A DNA stretch of 64,000 bases from Salmonella enterica subsp. arizonae (GTDB taxonomy: Bacteria; Pseudomonadota; Gammaproteobacteria; Enterobacterales; Enterobacteriaceae), in NCBI RefSeq assembly GCF_008692845.1, contig NZ_VXJW01000005.1, positions 1 through 64,000 of the forward strand, given 5' to 3'. Made by a program: the position numbers and the translations under genes. How positions within the stretch are numbered: position 1 is the first letter of the stretch; each line of letters starts with the position of its first letter. Positions 26,208-36,368 of this stretch are shown here, in pieces. The notes beneath the pieces were generated by a model. It saw nothing but the letters and a program-made list of their open reading frames with translations. It was not told where the DNA came from and ran no database searches.

Positions 26208-27479
26208 TTAAAGACTGACCAGTGCAGGTATTTGTGACAGTAAATATAACCCTAGCCCAATAGCGCCGCCGACCAGCGTGCCGTTCACACGGATAAACTG
26301 CAAATCTTTACCGATATTCAGCTCAATTTGCTGCGACATATCGCGCGCATCCCAGCCTTTTACGGTATCGCTGATATGTCGAGTCAGGAAGACGGCGAAT
26401 TCCGGCGCGACCCGATGCGCGGCCTGTTCCAGATGGCCATTAAGCGATGCGCGTAACGCATCGTCGGCGATCAGCGTCTCGCCGAACCATTGTCCGGCAT
26501 GGGCGATGCGTTGCTTCACCTTCGAGTCTTCGGCGTTGATATCTGTCTTTAACCACTGGCGTAGGTCCGCCCAGATCTCGCCGAGATAACGGTTAAACGC
26601 CTCATCTTCTTTCAGGTAGCTTTTGATGTGTTCTGCCCGTGCGGACATTTCCGGATCATGTTTAAGTTTATCGATCAGCTTATACGTAGCGCGATCGAAG
26701 GCATAACGAATCTGATGCGCGCGGTCGTGGCTGATATCATCCAGCAGAGAATTCACCGCGTCGGAAACCAGTTCAGCGCTGTGTTCTCCCAGCCATTCGG
26801 TCGGCAGAATCTTCGCCTTTAACGGATGCTCAGTTTCCAGCCAGCGTACGATTTGTCTGGCGATAAATGTTCGTGAGCTGTCACGCTGTAACAGGGCGAT
26901 AAGCTGGGCGATCAGCGTATCGAGTAACACCTGGTGACGATCGTTTTTGGTCATGCTTTCCAGCATCAGGGCGCTGGTGCCGGAAAGATCCACTTTATCA
27001 ATCGCCTTATGTACCGCTCGCTTGAGCAGCCGCTGAATACGGGCGTCATCGGTCAGTTCCAGAAAGCCGCTCATAATTTGCAGCAGATGCTGCCCGACCC
27101 GGCTGGCGTTGTCCGGCTGGCTGAACCAGTTTCCGATAAGCAGCGCGGGTTCATGGCGGCGGATTAGCGCGATCAGCGACTGCGTATCAAGGAACTTTTC
27201 CTGCACAAATTGCCCAAGATTTTCGCCGATGCGGTCTTTATTACGGGGAATAATCGCCGTATGTCGCGAAATAAATGGAATGGGAATACGGCGGAACAGC
27301 GCCACCACGGCAAACCAGTCCGCCAGCGCGCCAACCATCGCCGCTTCGGCAATGGCTTTCACGCCCAGCACCCAAAAATTGGGCGGCAGGAAAAGTGTGG
27401 TCACAAACGTCGCGGCGGCTATCAGCAACAGTGAGAGCGCCAGGCGTTTGGCGCGTTTGAGTTCGGCGATTTTATTCAT
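26208..27479 (-). CDS. yjiN: DUF445 family inner membrane protein YjiN
   Basis: The 423-residue protein (E. coli 426) has an N-terminal hydrophobic hairpin ([40 protein letters not shown]). A long charged helical middle follows, and a C-terminal helix ([21 protein letters not shown]) ends the protein. This is the DUF445 layout, a membrane-anchored helical domain of unknown function. The gene stands alone between yjiJ and mdtM, all on the minus strand, with a REP element downstream of mdtM separating it from that gene. Confidence 0.85.
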   Translation of the reverse strand: MNKIAELKRAKRLALSLLLIAAATFVTTLFLPPNFWVLGVKAIAEAAMVGALADWFAVVALFRRIPIPFISRHTAIIPRNKDRIGENLGQFVQEKFLDTQSLIALIRRHEPALLIGNWFSQPDNASRVGQHLLQIMSGFLELTDDARIQRLLKRAVHKAIDKVDLSGTSALMLESMTKNDRHQVLLDTLIAQLIALLQRDSSRTFIARQIVRWLETEHPLKAKILPTEWLGEHSAELVSDAVNSLLDDISHDRAHQIRYAFDRATYKLIDKLKHDPEMSARAEHIKSYLKEDEAFNRYLGEIWADLRQWLKTDINAEDSKVKQRIAHAGQWFGETLIADDALRASLNGHLEQAAHRVAPEFAVFLTRHISDTVKGWDARDMSQQIELNIGKDLQFIRVNGTLVGGAIGLGLYLLSQIPALVSL

Positions 27480-27535
27480 AGGGTTAAGGATAGAGCCAGA
27501 CAGAAGGAACGTGCAAAAAACATCAGATTATCCTG

Positions 27536-27559
27536 TGCCGGATAAGCCTCTATCCGGCA
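27536..27559. repeat. REP palindrome
   Basis: TGCCGGATA and TATCCGGCA form the typical REP stem between the start of yjiN and the end of mdtM. It likely stabilises or terminates the mdtM transcript. Confidence 0.7.
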
Positions 27560-27565
27560 GAGTGT

Positions 27566-28807
27566 TTACTTCTCAGCGGCCAGTTCTGCTGCCTCATGCT
27601 GGCGCACGCGCTGTAATAATGTCGCCAGGGTGAAGACCACAATCACCCCGGCCACCGCCGCCAGCAGGTGAAACGGCAGTCTCCCGCCGTGAAACCACAG
27701 CCAGCGGCCAACTTCGACCGACACTGCCATCACCGTCAGAATCACCATGTTCAGCGAGGCCGAAACTGTCCCTTTTGGCAAGTTATTGGAGAAAAGCGTG
27801 AAGCGAAACAGCGTCGGGAAAATCATTCCAATGCCGAACGCGTACAGGCTGGTGCCCAGCACAGACCAAAGCCAGACGTGCGGCAGAAGAAGATTACCGA
27901 GGAGCAATGTCGCCAGCCCGCTTAACTGGATTGGTACGGCGCGCCAGATAAAACGCGGGCGGGTCGGGTCTTTCACCAGGCGCACAACGATCATATTGGC
28001 CACGATTACCGCGCCGAATACGGGCACCTGCGCCCAGGCGAATTGCGAAGTACTCATCCCGCCGGCATCGATCAGGATCACCGGCGACACCGCCACCCAG
28101 CTCATCATCGGGATGTAGCTCAACGACAGCGTCGCCGCCCCGGTGAGAAAAATCGGGTTGCGAAACACATTACGAAAATCGCGCAGTACGCTCACCGCGC
28201 TGAACGGCACCGCGCCGCGTTGAACCGTTTCTGGCATCGCCAGCAGCAGGCCGCACAACGCCAACAGTCCCATCACCGCAATAATACCGAACAGCACCTT
28301 CCAGTGAACGAAGTGCATCAGCGCGGCGCCGGAGAGCGGGCCGATAACCGGAGCGACCAGCACAATGGAGGTAATAATCGCCATCAGCTTAATGGCTTTA
28401 GTTTGACCGAAGGCCTCCTGTACCGTGACGTAGCCGACCGTTGCGATAAAGCAAATGCTGGTGCCCTGCACAAAACGGGCAACCAGAAACTGCGTCATTG
28501 AGGTCGTCAACAGCGTTGCCGCGCAGGCGAGAGTAAAAATTAATGCGCCTGCAATCAGCACTGGCCGGCGGCCAATCCTGTCGGATAGCGGCCCCAGAAG
28601 CCATTGTAACGCCATTCCACCCGCCAGATAGAGGCTTACCGAGGCCGGCGCAAGGCTGACATCGGCATTAAAATCGCGCACGACGTTAATAATGCCAGGC
28701 TGAATCAGATCCGTCGTCAGATAGGCGGCAAAATCGTACAAAATCAGCGCCATCGGGAAAAATAACGTTGTGGCGCGTTGGGAGAAAAACTGAAGAATCC
28801 GTTGCAT
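27566..28807 (-). CDS. mdtM: MFS multidrug exporter MdtM
   Basis: The 413-residue protein (E. coli MdtM/YjiO 410) has 12 membrane segments and the MFS motif A in loop 2-3 ([16 protein letters not shown]). The DHA1 antiporter motif C region ([15 protein letters not shown]) follows in helix 5. The start [20 protein letters not shown] is conserved. MdtM exports chloramphenicol, quaternary ammonium compounds and bile salts by proton antiport and contributes to alkaline pH tolerance in E. coli. It is a single gene. Confidence 0.9.
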   Translation of the reverse strand: MQRILQFFSQRATTLFFPMALILYDFAAYLTTDLIQPGIINVVRDFNADVSLAPASVSLYLAGGMALQWLLGPLSDRIGRRPVLIAGALIFTLACAATLLTTSMTQFLVARFVQGTSICFIATVGYVTVQEAFGQTKAIKLMAIITSIVLVAPVIGPLSGAALMHFVHWKVLFGIIAVMGLLALCGLLLAMPETVQRGAVPFSAVSVLRDFRNVFRNPIFLTGAATLSLSYIPMMSWVAVSPVILIDAGGMSTSQFAWAQVPVFGAVIVANMIVVRLVKDPTRPRFIWRAVPIQLSGLATLLLGNLLLPHVWLWSVLGTSLYAFGIGMIFPTLFRFTLFSNNLPKGTVSASLNMVILTVMAVSVEVGRWLWFHGGRLPFHLLAAVAGVIVVFTLATLLQRVRQHEAAELAAEK

Positions 28808-29286
28808 AAAAAATGCACTCCGTGTCGGAGAACCCCATGATGGGAACAGCGAAACTCAATACCGTCATCGTGACGTCAGGCAGGCGATGGATATAGCGGC
28901 TGCGGATGTACTGAATTTCATGTAATCAAAAACGCTGCCGGTGAAAACACAGACAGGAGGAGACGCGTTCTGAACCTCGTCAGAACGTGTGGCGATTACA
29001 GATAACAATCAGCACATCACACCTCGGGAAATTTACGTAGCACAGAAAATATACACATTAAGTGTAATTAAATTTTGATGTTAATCAAAAGAGTTTGCCC
29101 GGTTAACAAAGATAAAGGCAGGGCGCGCAGACTGGCGTTTTGCGTGTTCAGTTCCGAAAATGCATGTGCATTACAGATAACAGGATTTATCTTCCGTCGC
29201 GCCTCGCAATGCTGAAAAGGTACGGATGAGAAAGGAATTTTCAGGAGGTAGAGTCGCAGCATCCTGGCTTGGGGTGACGGAGCGCC
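28808..29286. other. divergent intergenic region mdtM / rpn remnant
   Basis: About 480 bp contain the promoters of mdtM (-) and of the rpn pseudogene (+). AT-rich stretches near 29040-29090 are suitable promoter DNA. No gene is supported. Confidence 0.45.
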
Positions 29287-30238
29287 ATGAAAAAATCGAC
29301 GACCTCAACACCGCATGATGCGGTGTTTAAAACCTTTTTGCGCCACCCGGAAACCGCCCGCGATTTTATGGAGATTCATCTGCCGGTGTCGTTACGCCAG
29401 CTTTGCGACCTGGGGACGCTAAAGCTGGAGCCCGGCAGTTTTATTGAAAAAATCTGCGAGCCTATTATTCCGATGTGCTTTGGTCGCTGAAAACGCGCGA
29501 GGGCGACGGTTATATCTACGTCGTGATTGAACATCAGAGCACGCCGGATGCGCATATGGCGTTTCGGCTGATGCGGTATGCGATGGCGGCAATGCAACAG
29601 CATCTGAGGCGGGGCATAAGCATCTTCCGCTGGTGGTGCCGATGCTGTTTTATCACGGTGTTGATAGCCCGTATCCTTTTTCGCTGTGCTGGCTGGATGA
29701 GTTTGCGAACCCGGAAGTGGCAAGAAGACTCTATGCCGCCGCCTTTCCGCTGGTCGATATTACGGTGGTATCGGATGATGACATTATGCAGCACCGCCGC
29801 ATTGCGCTGCTGGAGCTCATCCAAAAACATATCCGCCAGCGCGACCTGCAGGGACTGGTTGAACGGATTGCTTCGCTGTTAGTTACTGGTTGCGCTAATG
29901 ACAGGCAGCTTAAAGCGCTGTTTAATTATCTTATGATTCAGCACGGACACACGCCTCGTTTCACCACGTTTATTCGTGATGTGGTAGGGCATGTCCCGCA
30001 CACTAAGGAGAGACTGATGACGCTGATAGAGAGGATCCGCGCAGCGGATCGCAGAAAAGGGGAACGGCAAGGAAGACAGGTCGGTCTGGAGGAAGGATTA
30101 GAAAAAGGGCTGGAAAAAGGTCAGCACGTTGCCGCATTGCGTATCGCCAGACAGATGCTGGTGGACGGACTTGACCGCGAGACTGTCCAGCGGTTCACCG
30201 GCCTTACGGCTGAAGAGCTTCAGGATGTTAGCCATTAA
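29287..30238 (+). pseudogene. Rpn-family recombination-promoting nuclease, two frameshifts
   Basis: The protein of the RpnA/YhgA-like (PD-(D/E)XK transposase_31) family is spread over three frames. They are 29287 to ~29450 ([20 protein letters not shown]), ~29452 to ~29612 ([20 protein letters not shown], then IYVVIEHQS) and ~29613 to 30238 ([20 protein letters not shown] to [11 protein letters not shown]). The first shift follows FIEK near an A-run; the second is a base loss in CATCTGAGGCGG. The catalytic core (D in YYSDVLW, E-x-Q in VIEHQS) lies in the middle frame. E. coli carries a decayed rpn gene (yjiP) at the same locus. This copy is not expected to be functional. Confidence 0.85.
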
Positions 30239-30418
30239 CGCGGTTCCAGTCTGAATGTTGCAGGCCCGGTGCCCACCGGGCAACGCTCTCTATAACTATC
30301 GCTGATAACCGCACGAATATACCGAACTTTACCGATAGCCCCAGCCATCTCTACTACCCTTATTGTTCTAAGCGGCATTTATGGCTGCCTTAATGACGAT
30401 AACAAGGAGACATGTGAT

Positions 30419-31789
30419 ATGGCTTACCAGACAGTGAATCCTGCCAACAATCAGCTCATTAAAGAGTACCCCCCGCACACGGACGCGGATATTGAAGCCG
30501 CGCTGCAAAAAGCCGACGCGCTCTACCGATCCGACTGGTCAAAAGGAGACATTGACCAACGTCTGCCGGTACTGCATAAGTTGGCTGACTTGATCGACAG
30601 CCGTGTCGAAGAACTGGCAAAAATCGCCAGCCAGGAGATGGGTAAGCTCATCGAACAGAGCCGTGGCGAAGTCAAACTGTGCGCGCAGATTGCACGCTAT
30701 TATGCGGATAACGCGAAGCAGTTTCTTGCTCCAGTGCCTTATAAAACGGTGTTTGGCGACGCGTGGGTAGAACATCATCCGATTGGCGTCATTATGGCCG
30801 TTGAACCATGGAACTTCCCGTACTATCAGCTAATGCGCGTGCTGGCGCCGAACCTGGCCGCCGGTAATCCGGTGCTGGCGAAACATGCCAGCATCGTTCC
30901 GCACTGCGCCGAGACGTTTGCCCACTTGGTACGGGAAGCCGGCGCGCCGGACGGCGCGTGGACCAACTTGTTTATTTCCTCCGATCAAGTAGCCAACATC
31001 ATCTCTGACCCGCGCGTGCAGGGTGCGGCGTTGACTGGATCTGAAAAAGCGGGGGGCGCCGTGGCGGCGCAGGCGGCGAAACACATTAAAAAAGCGACGC
31101 TGGAACTGGGCGGTAACGATGTGTTCGTCGTCCTGGATGATGCCGATATTGAGAAGGCGGTGAAAATTGGCGTGCAGGCGCGGCTCACTAATGCGGGGCA
31201 GGTGTGTACGGCGGCGAAGCGCTTTATCCTGCATGAGAAAATTGCCGATCGGTTCCTTAGCCAGTTTACCGAGGCGTTCAGCAAGGTGAAGATGGGCGAT
31301 CAGATGGATGCCGCTACCGAACTGGGGCCATTGTCGTCGAAAGATGCGCTGGAAACATTGACCAGACAGGTGAATGAGGCGGTAAAAAACGGCGCGACAC
31401 TGCACTTTGGTGGCAAGCCGCTGGAAAGCAAAGGCAACTTCTTTGCGCCGACCATTCTGACCCAGATTACCCGTGATAACCCGGCGTATTTTGAAGAGTT
31501 CTTTGGCCCGGTGGCGCAGATTTATGTGGTGAAAGACGATGACGAGGCGATAAAACTCGCCAACGACTCTCACTATGGCCTCGGCGGCGCGGTATTTAGT
31601 CAGGATATCGAACGTGCGAAACGCATGGCCTCACGGATTGAAACCGGGATGGTTTATATCAACTGGCTGACCGACACCGCAGCGGAGCTGCCGTTCGGCG
31701 GCGTTAAGCGTTCGGGCTTCGGACGCGAGCTATCGGATCTGGGGATTAAGGAGTTTGTGAACCAGAAGCTGGTAGTGGTGCGCCGCTAA
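30419..31789 (+). CDS. NAD(P)-dependent succinate-semialdehyde dehydrogenase (Sad/YneI-like)
   Basis: The 456-residue aldehyde dehydrogenase shows the usual signatures: the cofactor region EPWNFPYYQLMRVLAP, the glutamate motif TLELGGNDVF and the catalytic cysteine in NAGQVCTAAKRF. The C-terminal EEFFGPVAQIY and AELPFGGVKRSGFGRE blocks follow. It is closest by eye to Sad (YneI), which oxidises succinate semialdehyde to succinate. Its ATG at 30419 follows AAGGAGA. It is single; a GC-rich hairpin with T-run at 31798-31831 may terminate it. The substrate is inferred from family resemblance. Confidence 0.85.
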   Translation: MAYQTVNPANNQLIKEYPPHTDADIEAALQKADALYRSDWSKGDIDQRLPVLHKLADLIDSRVEELAKIASQEMGKLIEQSRGEVKLCAQIARYYADNAKQFLAPVPYKTVFGDAWVEHHPIGVIMAVEPWNFPYYQLMRVLAPNLAAGNPVLAKHASIVPHCAETFAHLVREAGAPDGAWTNLFISSDQVANIISDPRVQGAALTGSEKAGGAVAAQAAKHIKKATLELGGNDVFVVLDDADIEKAVKIGVQARLTNAGQVCTAAKRFILHEKIADRFLSQFTEAFSKVKMGDQMDAATELGPLSSKDALETLTRQVNEAVKNGATLHFGGKPLESKGNFFAPTILTQITRDNPAYFEEFFGPVAQIYVVKDDDEAIKLANDSHYGLGGAVFSQDIERAKRMASRIETGMVYINWLTDTAAELPFGGVKRSGFGRELSDLGIKEFVNQKLVVVRR

Positions 31790-31994
31790 TCCCTGTTGCC
31801 CCCTCTGAAAACGGGAGGGGCCTGGCTTTTTGCAGCGAAGGACGCGGATCTTAAATCAAAACGAAATAAGCGAACAAAACACCCTAAATCGCCCTCCTTA
31901 TTTATCCACGTTGCACTAACCGTGCTTTTGATCCCGATATTGTTTGTACAGACATTCATGATGCCCGCATTTTCTGTTCTATGCGGAGGCTGGT

Positions 31995-32159
31995 ATGGAA
32001 TTTTATGAGAACCGCCCCAGACAACCATTTATTGGCTTTGTGCAGCTCAGACGGGCGCTAAAAAGGTGGTGGCTGCGTAAGCGGGCCTGTCAGGCGCTGC
32101 GACGATTGAGTGACGAGCAGTTAAGGGATATTGGGTTGGAAAGGAAGGATGTGGAATAA
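31995..32159 (+). CDS. yjiS: DUF1127 small protein YjiS
   Basis: This 54-residue basic protein starts MEFYENRPRQPFIGFVQLRR and ends in the DUF1127 motif RLSDEQLRDIGLERKDVE, matching E. coli YjiS in length. A GGAGG at 31985-31989 supports the start. DUF1127 proteins are small arginine-rich proteins; some relatives bind RNA and affect stress or phosphate responses. In E. coli yjiS marks the left edge of the restriction (immigration control) region. Confidence 0.85.
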   Translation: MEFYENRPRQPFIGFVQLRRALKRWWLRKRACQALRRLSDEQLRDIGLERKDVE

Positions 32160-32235
32160 CAGATAAGAGTCAGTAAAACTGGAAAGGCTGGATAATCTTA
32201 TCTTAACCTCTCCAGTAGGCGGGTATCCTGGAACG

Positions 32236-33159
32236 CTAATTTTCCTGCCAGGCTTTCTCGATCAGCAGTTTGGCTTTATCCAGATCGTGTTCGTTACGCA
32301 CAATCAATTCGACGTCGCCGGTTCCCCAGTGGCCAATGTTTGTGACGTCCCGGCTAAATCCTTCTTCAAGCTGGATATGCTGTGGATTGATTTTCAGCCA
32401 CAGGCGTAGGTGTGGGTCGGTAACGGGATAAACGGCCACGCACAGAAAGTTACGAATGAGGCGGAAGGCGTCATAGAGCTTAAGCTCTTTAAACTGAACC
32501 TCATCACTGAGTGAGAGCACATAGCTTTTTAGCTGTTCATATAATGAAAGCAGCGCGGGTGAGGCCGAAGAGAGCTGTTCGCGCTGCGTGCGGGTATGGC
32601 GCTTACCGTTACCGCTGGTCGGGCCGTCCACAGTGATGTGCTGAGGGCTATTTTCGACCACGGCGTTAACTAGTTCCAGCATTAACAGGTCGTCGGCAAA
32701 AAGCTTGTAGCGAATTAGGTTGATATTGCGGTTGATTTGCTGAACGGCATGTTCGTCGTATTTATTAAAATCGGCGGCAATACAGATTAACCGTGTGCCG
32801 GACCAGTCGATGGCTTTGGCCGCGGTTTTACTTATTCTCTCCATCACCTGCAACTGAAATTCCGCTTTATGATCGAGCAGCCAGTCGAGATAAAACAGCC
32901 CCTGATTAATGACGTTTTCATTGCTGTGGCGCTTATATTCAATAATTACCGGGCAGTTATTTTCATCGAGGCCGAGGGAATCAATTCGCCCACGATGGGT
33001 TTTACCCGTGCGGTATTCGGTATCGAGAAAGCGGACGCCGAGAAATGTTTCCATATGGGATTCGATCAGCGTTTGCAGATCTTTTTCAATGACCGCAGCT
33101 TTGCCCGGCAGTTCTTGTACTTTCCCGGCGCCGTAGCGGAAAAGCTGGATATCGCTCAT
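32236..33159 (-). CDS. NucS/DUF91-like PD-(D/E)XK nuclease family protein
   Basis: The 307-residue protein has a nuclease-type core in its first half. The DUF91/DUF5655 layout includes GRID with Asp60, followed by the PVIIEYKRHSN strand (Glu74, Lys76), the D-(E)xK metal site of restriction-like endonucleases. A preceding conserved helix (IEKDLQTLIESHMETFLGVR, then FLDTEY) is typical. The C-terminal ~110 residues (ELKLYDAFRLIRNFLCV, then RDVTNIGHWGTGDVELIV) form the DUF5655 domain seen in such proteins. It lies where E. coli has its restriction gene cluster. A role in DNA defence or repair is likely but unproven. Confidence 0.7.
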   Translation of the reverse strand: MSDIQLFRYGAGKVQELPGKAAVIEKDLQTLIESHMETFLGVRFLDTEYRTGKTHRGRIDSLGLDENNCPVIIEYKRHSNENVINQGLFYLDWLLDHKAEFQLQVMERISKTAAKAIDWSGTRLICIAADFNKYDEHAVQQINRNINLIRYKLFADDLLMLELVNAVVENSPQHITVDGPTSGNGKRHTRTQREQLSSASPALLSLYEQLKSYVLSLSDEVQFKELKLYDAFRLIRNFLCVAVYPVTDPHLRLWLKINPQHIQLEEGFSRDVTNIGHWGTGDVELIVRNEHDLDKAKLLIEKAWQEN

Positions 33160-33282
33160 GGATCCCTCCTGAATTTTCTGCGCACTATCATACGTTATGT
33201 GAAAAGAGATAAAAGCGGAAATCGGGCTTTTGGAGGTGAGATATGTTATAAGCCCGACAGCAGGTGGTTACCGGGCTGCGGG

Positions 33283-33318
33283 CCGTAGGTCGGATAAGCG
33301 TTAGCGCCATCCGACGCT
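33283..33318. repeat. REP element
   Basis: GTCGGATAAGCGTTAGCGCC followed by ATCCGAC is a typical Salmonella REP palindrome, lying upstream of the nuclease gene and downstream of the LysE gene. The DNA at 33319-33569 holds no supported gene. Confidence 0.7.
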
Positions 33319-33569
33319 GTTACAGCAGTTTGCGCGTCTTACAGAAGAAAAGTCTAGCTGAAAATCAATGAAAATAAGCCGCTGGATGAGAGGTGATATT
33401 ATATTTGGTGATGAGAATAAAGCGGCTATTTAGCCGCTTTATTGGTGTCCGAGAGCGGGTTAATTTATGGCGGCGTCGGCATTATAAGAAGGAAAGGGTT
33501 CGAATGATGCAGACCCTATTCATCTGCCCGGACAACGTTGACCACCGTATAAAGCTGCCCCTCATCGAT

Positions 33570-34208
33570 TTAACTTGTGATGAACTGCCACACAATCCAG
33601 CTGCCAAAGGCGATCAGAATGCCGCCGGCGGCGCGTTCAATTTTCCAGACAAGATTACCCAGACGACGTTGAATTTGCGGCAGGGCGATAAGCGTTATCA
33701 GCAGCAGATCCCAGAGTAACACTACGCTGGTCATCCAGATTCCGCATATGGCCTGCTGTGTCACGGTCACGTTTGGGGCCAGCAGGGCGGTCATTAGCGC
33801 CAGATAAAACAGAGCATTTTTCGGATTCAGCAGTGATGAGCCTGGCCCCAGCAATAGCTGTTTTGCCAGTGACGGACATGCCGATGCGGCGTGCCGCCGC
33901 CACCCCAGCGGCCCGGCACGGCTTTTCAACAATTGACGGCCCACCCATAGCAGGTAGGCGGCACCGAACAGTTCGATGATGGTCAAGAGCAGCGGCGTCT
34001 GACGCAGTAGCCCTGACCCAATCACCACCAGCAGAATGTAGAGCCCATTTCCCGCCGCAATGCCGAGGCACAGCCCAACGCTGCCGCGTAGCCGGTAGCG
34101 TATGGCGTAACCGACCAGTAAAAAGAAGTCTGGCCCTGGGCTGAGCAGCGCCATAAAATGCGCCAGTGCGGGAAATGCCGTGGGAAATAGCGTTGTAACC
34201 TGTTCCAT
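33570..34208 (-). CDS. LysE/RhtB-family amino acid exporter
   Basis: The 212-residue membrane protein starts with the family signature ALAHFMALLSPGPDFFLLVG and GIAAGNGLYILLVVIG. It has about six hydrophobic segments, the last being GILIAFGSWIVWQF. RhtB-type proteins export amino acids such as threonine, homoserine or lysine. It lies 47 bp downstream of a frameshifted AraC-type regulator gene on the same strand, so the two were probably functionally linked. The substrate is unknown. Confidence 0.85.
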   Translation of the reverse strand: MEQVTTLFPTAFPALAHFMALLSPGPDFFLLVGYAIRYRLRGSVGLCLGIAAGNGLYILLVVIGSGLLRQTPLLLTIIELFGAAYLLWVGRQLLKSRAGPLGWRRHAASACPSLAKQLLLGPGSSLLNPKNALFYLALMTALLAPNVTVTQQAICGIWMTSVVLLWDLLLITLIALPQIQRRLGNLVWKIERAAGGILIAFGSWIVWQFITS

Positions 34209-34255
34209 AGCAACCTCTGTGATGATACTGAGGTCAGCCTATACCTGCTGATGCG

Positions 34256-35051
34256 CTATTTATTGTCGGATATTGATCTGTTCCGCGCGTACTGACGCGG
34301 CGTCGCCGCCGTGTAGCTGACGAAGGTTTTGTGAAAATGACTTTGATCGGCGAAACCAGTCTGGTAGGCGACATCGGCAATACAGTCCCCGGCACGCAAT
34401 CGGTGTCGGGCATACTCAATGCGGGCCATATTGATAAAGCTGGCAGGAGTCAGGCCGGTATCCTGCTTAAAGGTGCGAATCAGGGTCTCCTTACGGAGCG
34501 CGAACTCCTGCGCCAGAGTGTCCAGCGTCGGTGGTTCCTGAAGGTTGTTGGATAAACGGGAGAACAACTGGCGGCTGGTGGCGCGCGGTGGCTTTGCATC
34601 GGTGCTTTGTAGCGGCAGGGCGTGCAGCATGTGGATGATAAGCGCCGGAAGTTCGGTGGTTTGTTGCTGGATAATAGACGTTATAATCTGCTGATAAAGC
34701 TGGAAAAGCTGTGGGTCCTGCAACTGTGGCTGCGCGGTATGCAGGCGGCTATCCGCCGGCAAATGGTGAAGCTGTGCCAGGCACCAGTCGGCATTGAGAT
34801 ACAGCATATGATAGCTGCGTGGTCGCCCGTTGCGCGGGTTACAACTGTGTGGAGATTGCGGGAGATCAGGATCAGCTCGCCGGGGCGTAACAGATACTCT
34901 TGCCCGTTGCTGATGCAACGGGTTTCCCCAGCGATGATCGCGCCCAGCGACAGTTGCGGGTGGCTGTGACGCTTATAAGCCTGACGGCTTTCACTGGTAG
35001 TACGCAGCTCCAGCCACGGCAGTTGTGGAGAATATCTCGGATAAGAGGCAT
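34256..35051 (-). pseudogene. AraC-family regulator gene with frameshifts
   Basis: A cupin-type sensor domain is read in one frame (PRYSPQLPWLELRTTSESRQ, then HPQLSLGAIIAGETR and LLRPGELILISRN). The AraC DNA-binding domain is read in another (SPHSCNPRNGRPRSYHMLYL to TLDTLAQEFALRKETLIRTF and DVAYQTGFADQSHFHKTF). The switch lies at about 34853 and is explained by one lost base in the codon before the conserved PHSCNP. The only ATG with a good ribosome-binding site (35051, AGGAGAC) is in a third frame, implying a second base loss at codon 2-3, unless another start is used. The regulator of the neighbouring LysE exporter is thus probably inactive. Confidence 0.75.
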
Positions 35052-35089
35052 AAAGTCTCCTGTGCGGTCCCCGGTTTTTCTGCGCCCGT

Positions 35090-36046
35090 TTACTTTCGCA
35101 GCCCCGCAAACGCCGATCTGATTTCCGCTTCCGGCAACTGAATCCCGATAAACACCAGCGTACTGCGCGGCTGTTCATCGCCCCACGGTCTGTCCCAGTC
35201 CGCGCTGTACAGGCGCTGCACGCCCTGGAACAGCAGGCGGTTGGGTTCGCCGTCGATCCACAGCATCCCTTTGTAACGCAGCAGTTTATCCGCCGATTCC
35301 AGCAGCAGATTCTCCATCACGCGCGACACGTCGCTGATATCGACCGGGTAATCCAGCTCTACCACAATCGATGACACATCATTCTGTTTATCGGCAATAA
35401 AGTGGAAGCGCGGTTGGCTTGCCAGCACGTTCTCTTCCAGCATAAAGCCGCTGGTATTAAATAATTTATTCAGGTCGATATCACCGTGTACCACGGTGTA
35501 AACCGGGGCGCGGGCGTTGATGCGCGCCAGCCGCTCGCGCAGTTTTTCGCTGTCGCCTGCGACGTCGGTTTTGGTCAACAGGATACGGTCGGCGTAGCCT
35601 ACCTGCGACTGCGCGATGGTGAACTGGTTCATCTGCTCGTTAGCGTGTACCGCATCGACCAGCGCAATCACCCCATCCAACAAGTAGCGTTCGCATAGCA
35701 TATCGTGAGAGAAAAACGTCTGGATAATCGGACCGGGGTCAGCCATGCCGGTACACTCAATCACCAGACGGTCGAAGTCAATGTCACCGCGATCGCGGCT
35801 GTCGAGCAGGTCTAACAGCGCATCTTCCAGCTCGTTGGAGCGGGTGCAGCAGATGCAGCCGTTGGTCAGGGTTTTGATCTGCGTGGCGCGGTCGCCAATC
35901 AGTTGGTCGTCAACGGAGACTTCGCCAAATTCATTTTCGATAACGGCGATTTTAAAACCGTGTTGTTCGTTAAGAATGTGGCGCAGCAGGGTGGTTTTGC
36001 CGGCGCCAAGAAAACCGGTAAGTAGGGTAACTGCAATCGGGGTCAT
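35090..36046 (-). CDS. yjiA: G3E-family GTPase YjiA (COG0523 metallochaperone)
   Basis: From ATG 36046 the protein has 318 residues, as in E. coli. It shows the P-loop TGFLGAGKTTLL, the metal-binding CxCC in NGCICCTRSNE, the ECTGMADP switch region and TKTD as G4 base motif. COG0523 GTPases deliver or sense transition metals such as Zn and Co. The open frame extends further upstream, into yjiX, but the E. coli-length start has GGAGAG in front. It lies 10 bp downstream of yjiX, with which it forms the btsT-yjiX-yjiA cluster. Confidence 0.9.
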   Translation of the reverse strand: MTPIAVTLLTGFLGAGKTTLLRHILNEQHGFKIAVIENEFGEVSVDDQLIGDRATQIKTLTNGCICCTRSNELEDALLDLLDSRDRGDIDFDRLVIECTGMADPGPIIQTFFSHDMLCERYLLDGVIALVDAVHANEQMNQFTIAQSQVGYADRILLTKTDVAGDSEKLRERLARINARAPVYTVVHGDIDLNKLFNTSGFMLEENVLASQPRFHFIADKQNDVSSIVVELDYPVDISDVSRVMENLLLESADKLLRYKGMLWIDGEPNRLLFQGVQRLYSADWDRPWGDEQPRSTLVFIGIQLPEAEIRSAFAGLRK

Positions 36047-36056
36047 AGTCTCTCCA

Positions 36057-36260
36057 TTAACAACAGCGCATACCGCCTTTTCCATCGCCGCCGTAGCGTG
36101 CTTGCTGGCGTTCGCGAAAGAACGCTTCATAGGTCATGTACGGCTTGTCGGGATGGTTGGTTTTCATGTGCTCGACATAGTTGTCGTAGTCCGGAATACC
36201 AATCAACATTTTTGCCGCCTGGCCGAGATATTTTTTTGCCTGGCCTAACGTATCAAACAT
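36057..36260 (-). CDS. yjiX: YbdD/YjiX family small protein
   Basis: The 67-residue protein ([20 protein letters not shown], then [16 protein letters not shown], ending GGMRCC) matches YjiX. The family always sits downstream of CstA/BtsT-type carbon starvation transporters, as here, with a REP element in between. It is thought to assist the peptide/pyruvate transporter. The C-terminal Cys-Cys could bind metal, which would fit the neighbouring metallochaperone-type GTPase; this last point is inference. Confidence 0.9.
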   Translation of the reverse strand: MFDTLGQAKKYLGQAAKMLIGIPDYDNYVEHMKTNHPDKPYMTYEAFFRERQQARYGGDGKGGMRCC

Positions 36261-36281
36261 TGCTTCATACCTGTAATGATT

Positions 36282-36364
36282 AAAGCCGGATGACGGCTAG
36301 CGCCTTATCCGGCCTACATTAATACACATTCAGTAGGCCGGATAAGCGTAGCGCCATCCGGCAA
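36282..36364. repeat. REP pair (BIME)
   Basis: Two inverted REP units (GCCGGATGACGGCTAGCGCC and GCCGGATAAGCGTAGCGCC with its partner ATCCGGC) lie between btsT and yjiX. They likely affect mRNA stability and lower expression of the downstream genes. Confidence 0.75.
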
Positions 36365-36368
36365 GAGG

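Noticed and set aside
33393..33719. 108-codon plus-strand frame next to the LysE gene
   Set aside because: It runs into the antisense of the LysE 3' end and has no homology pattern.
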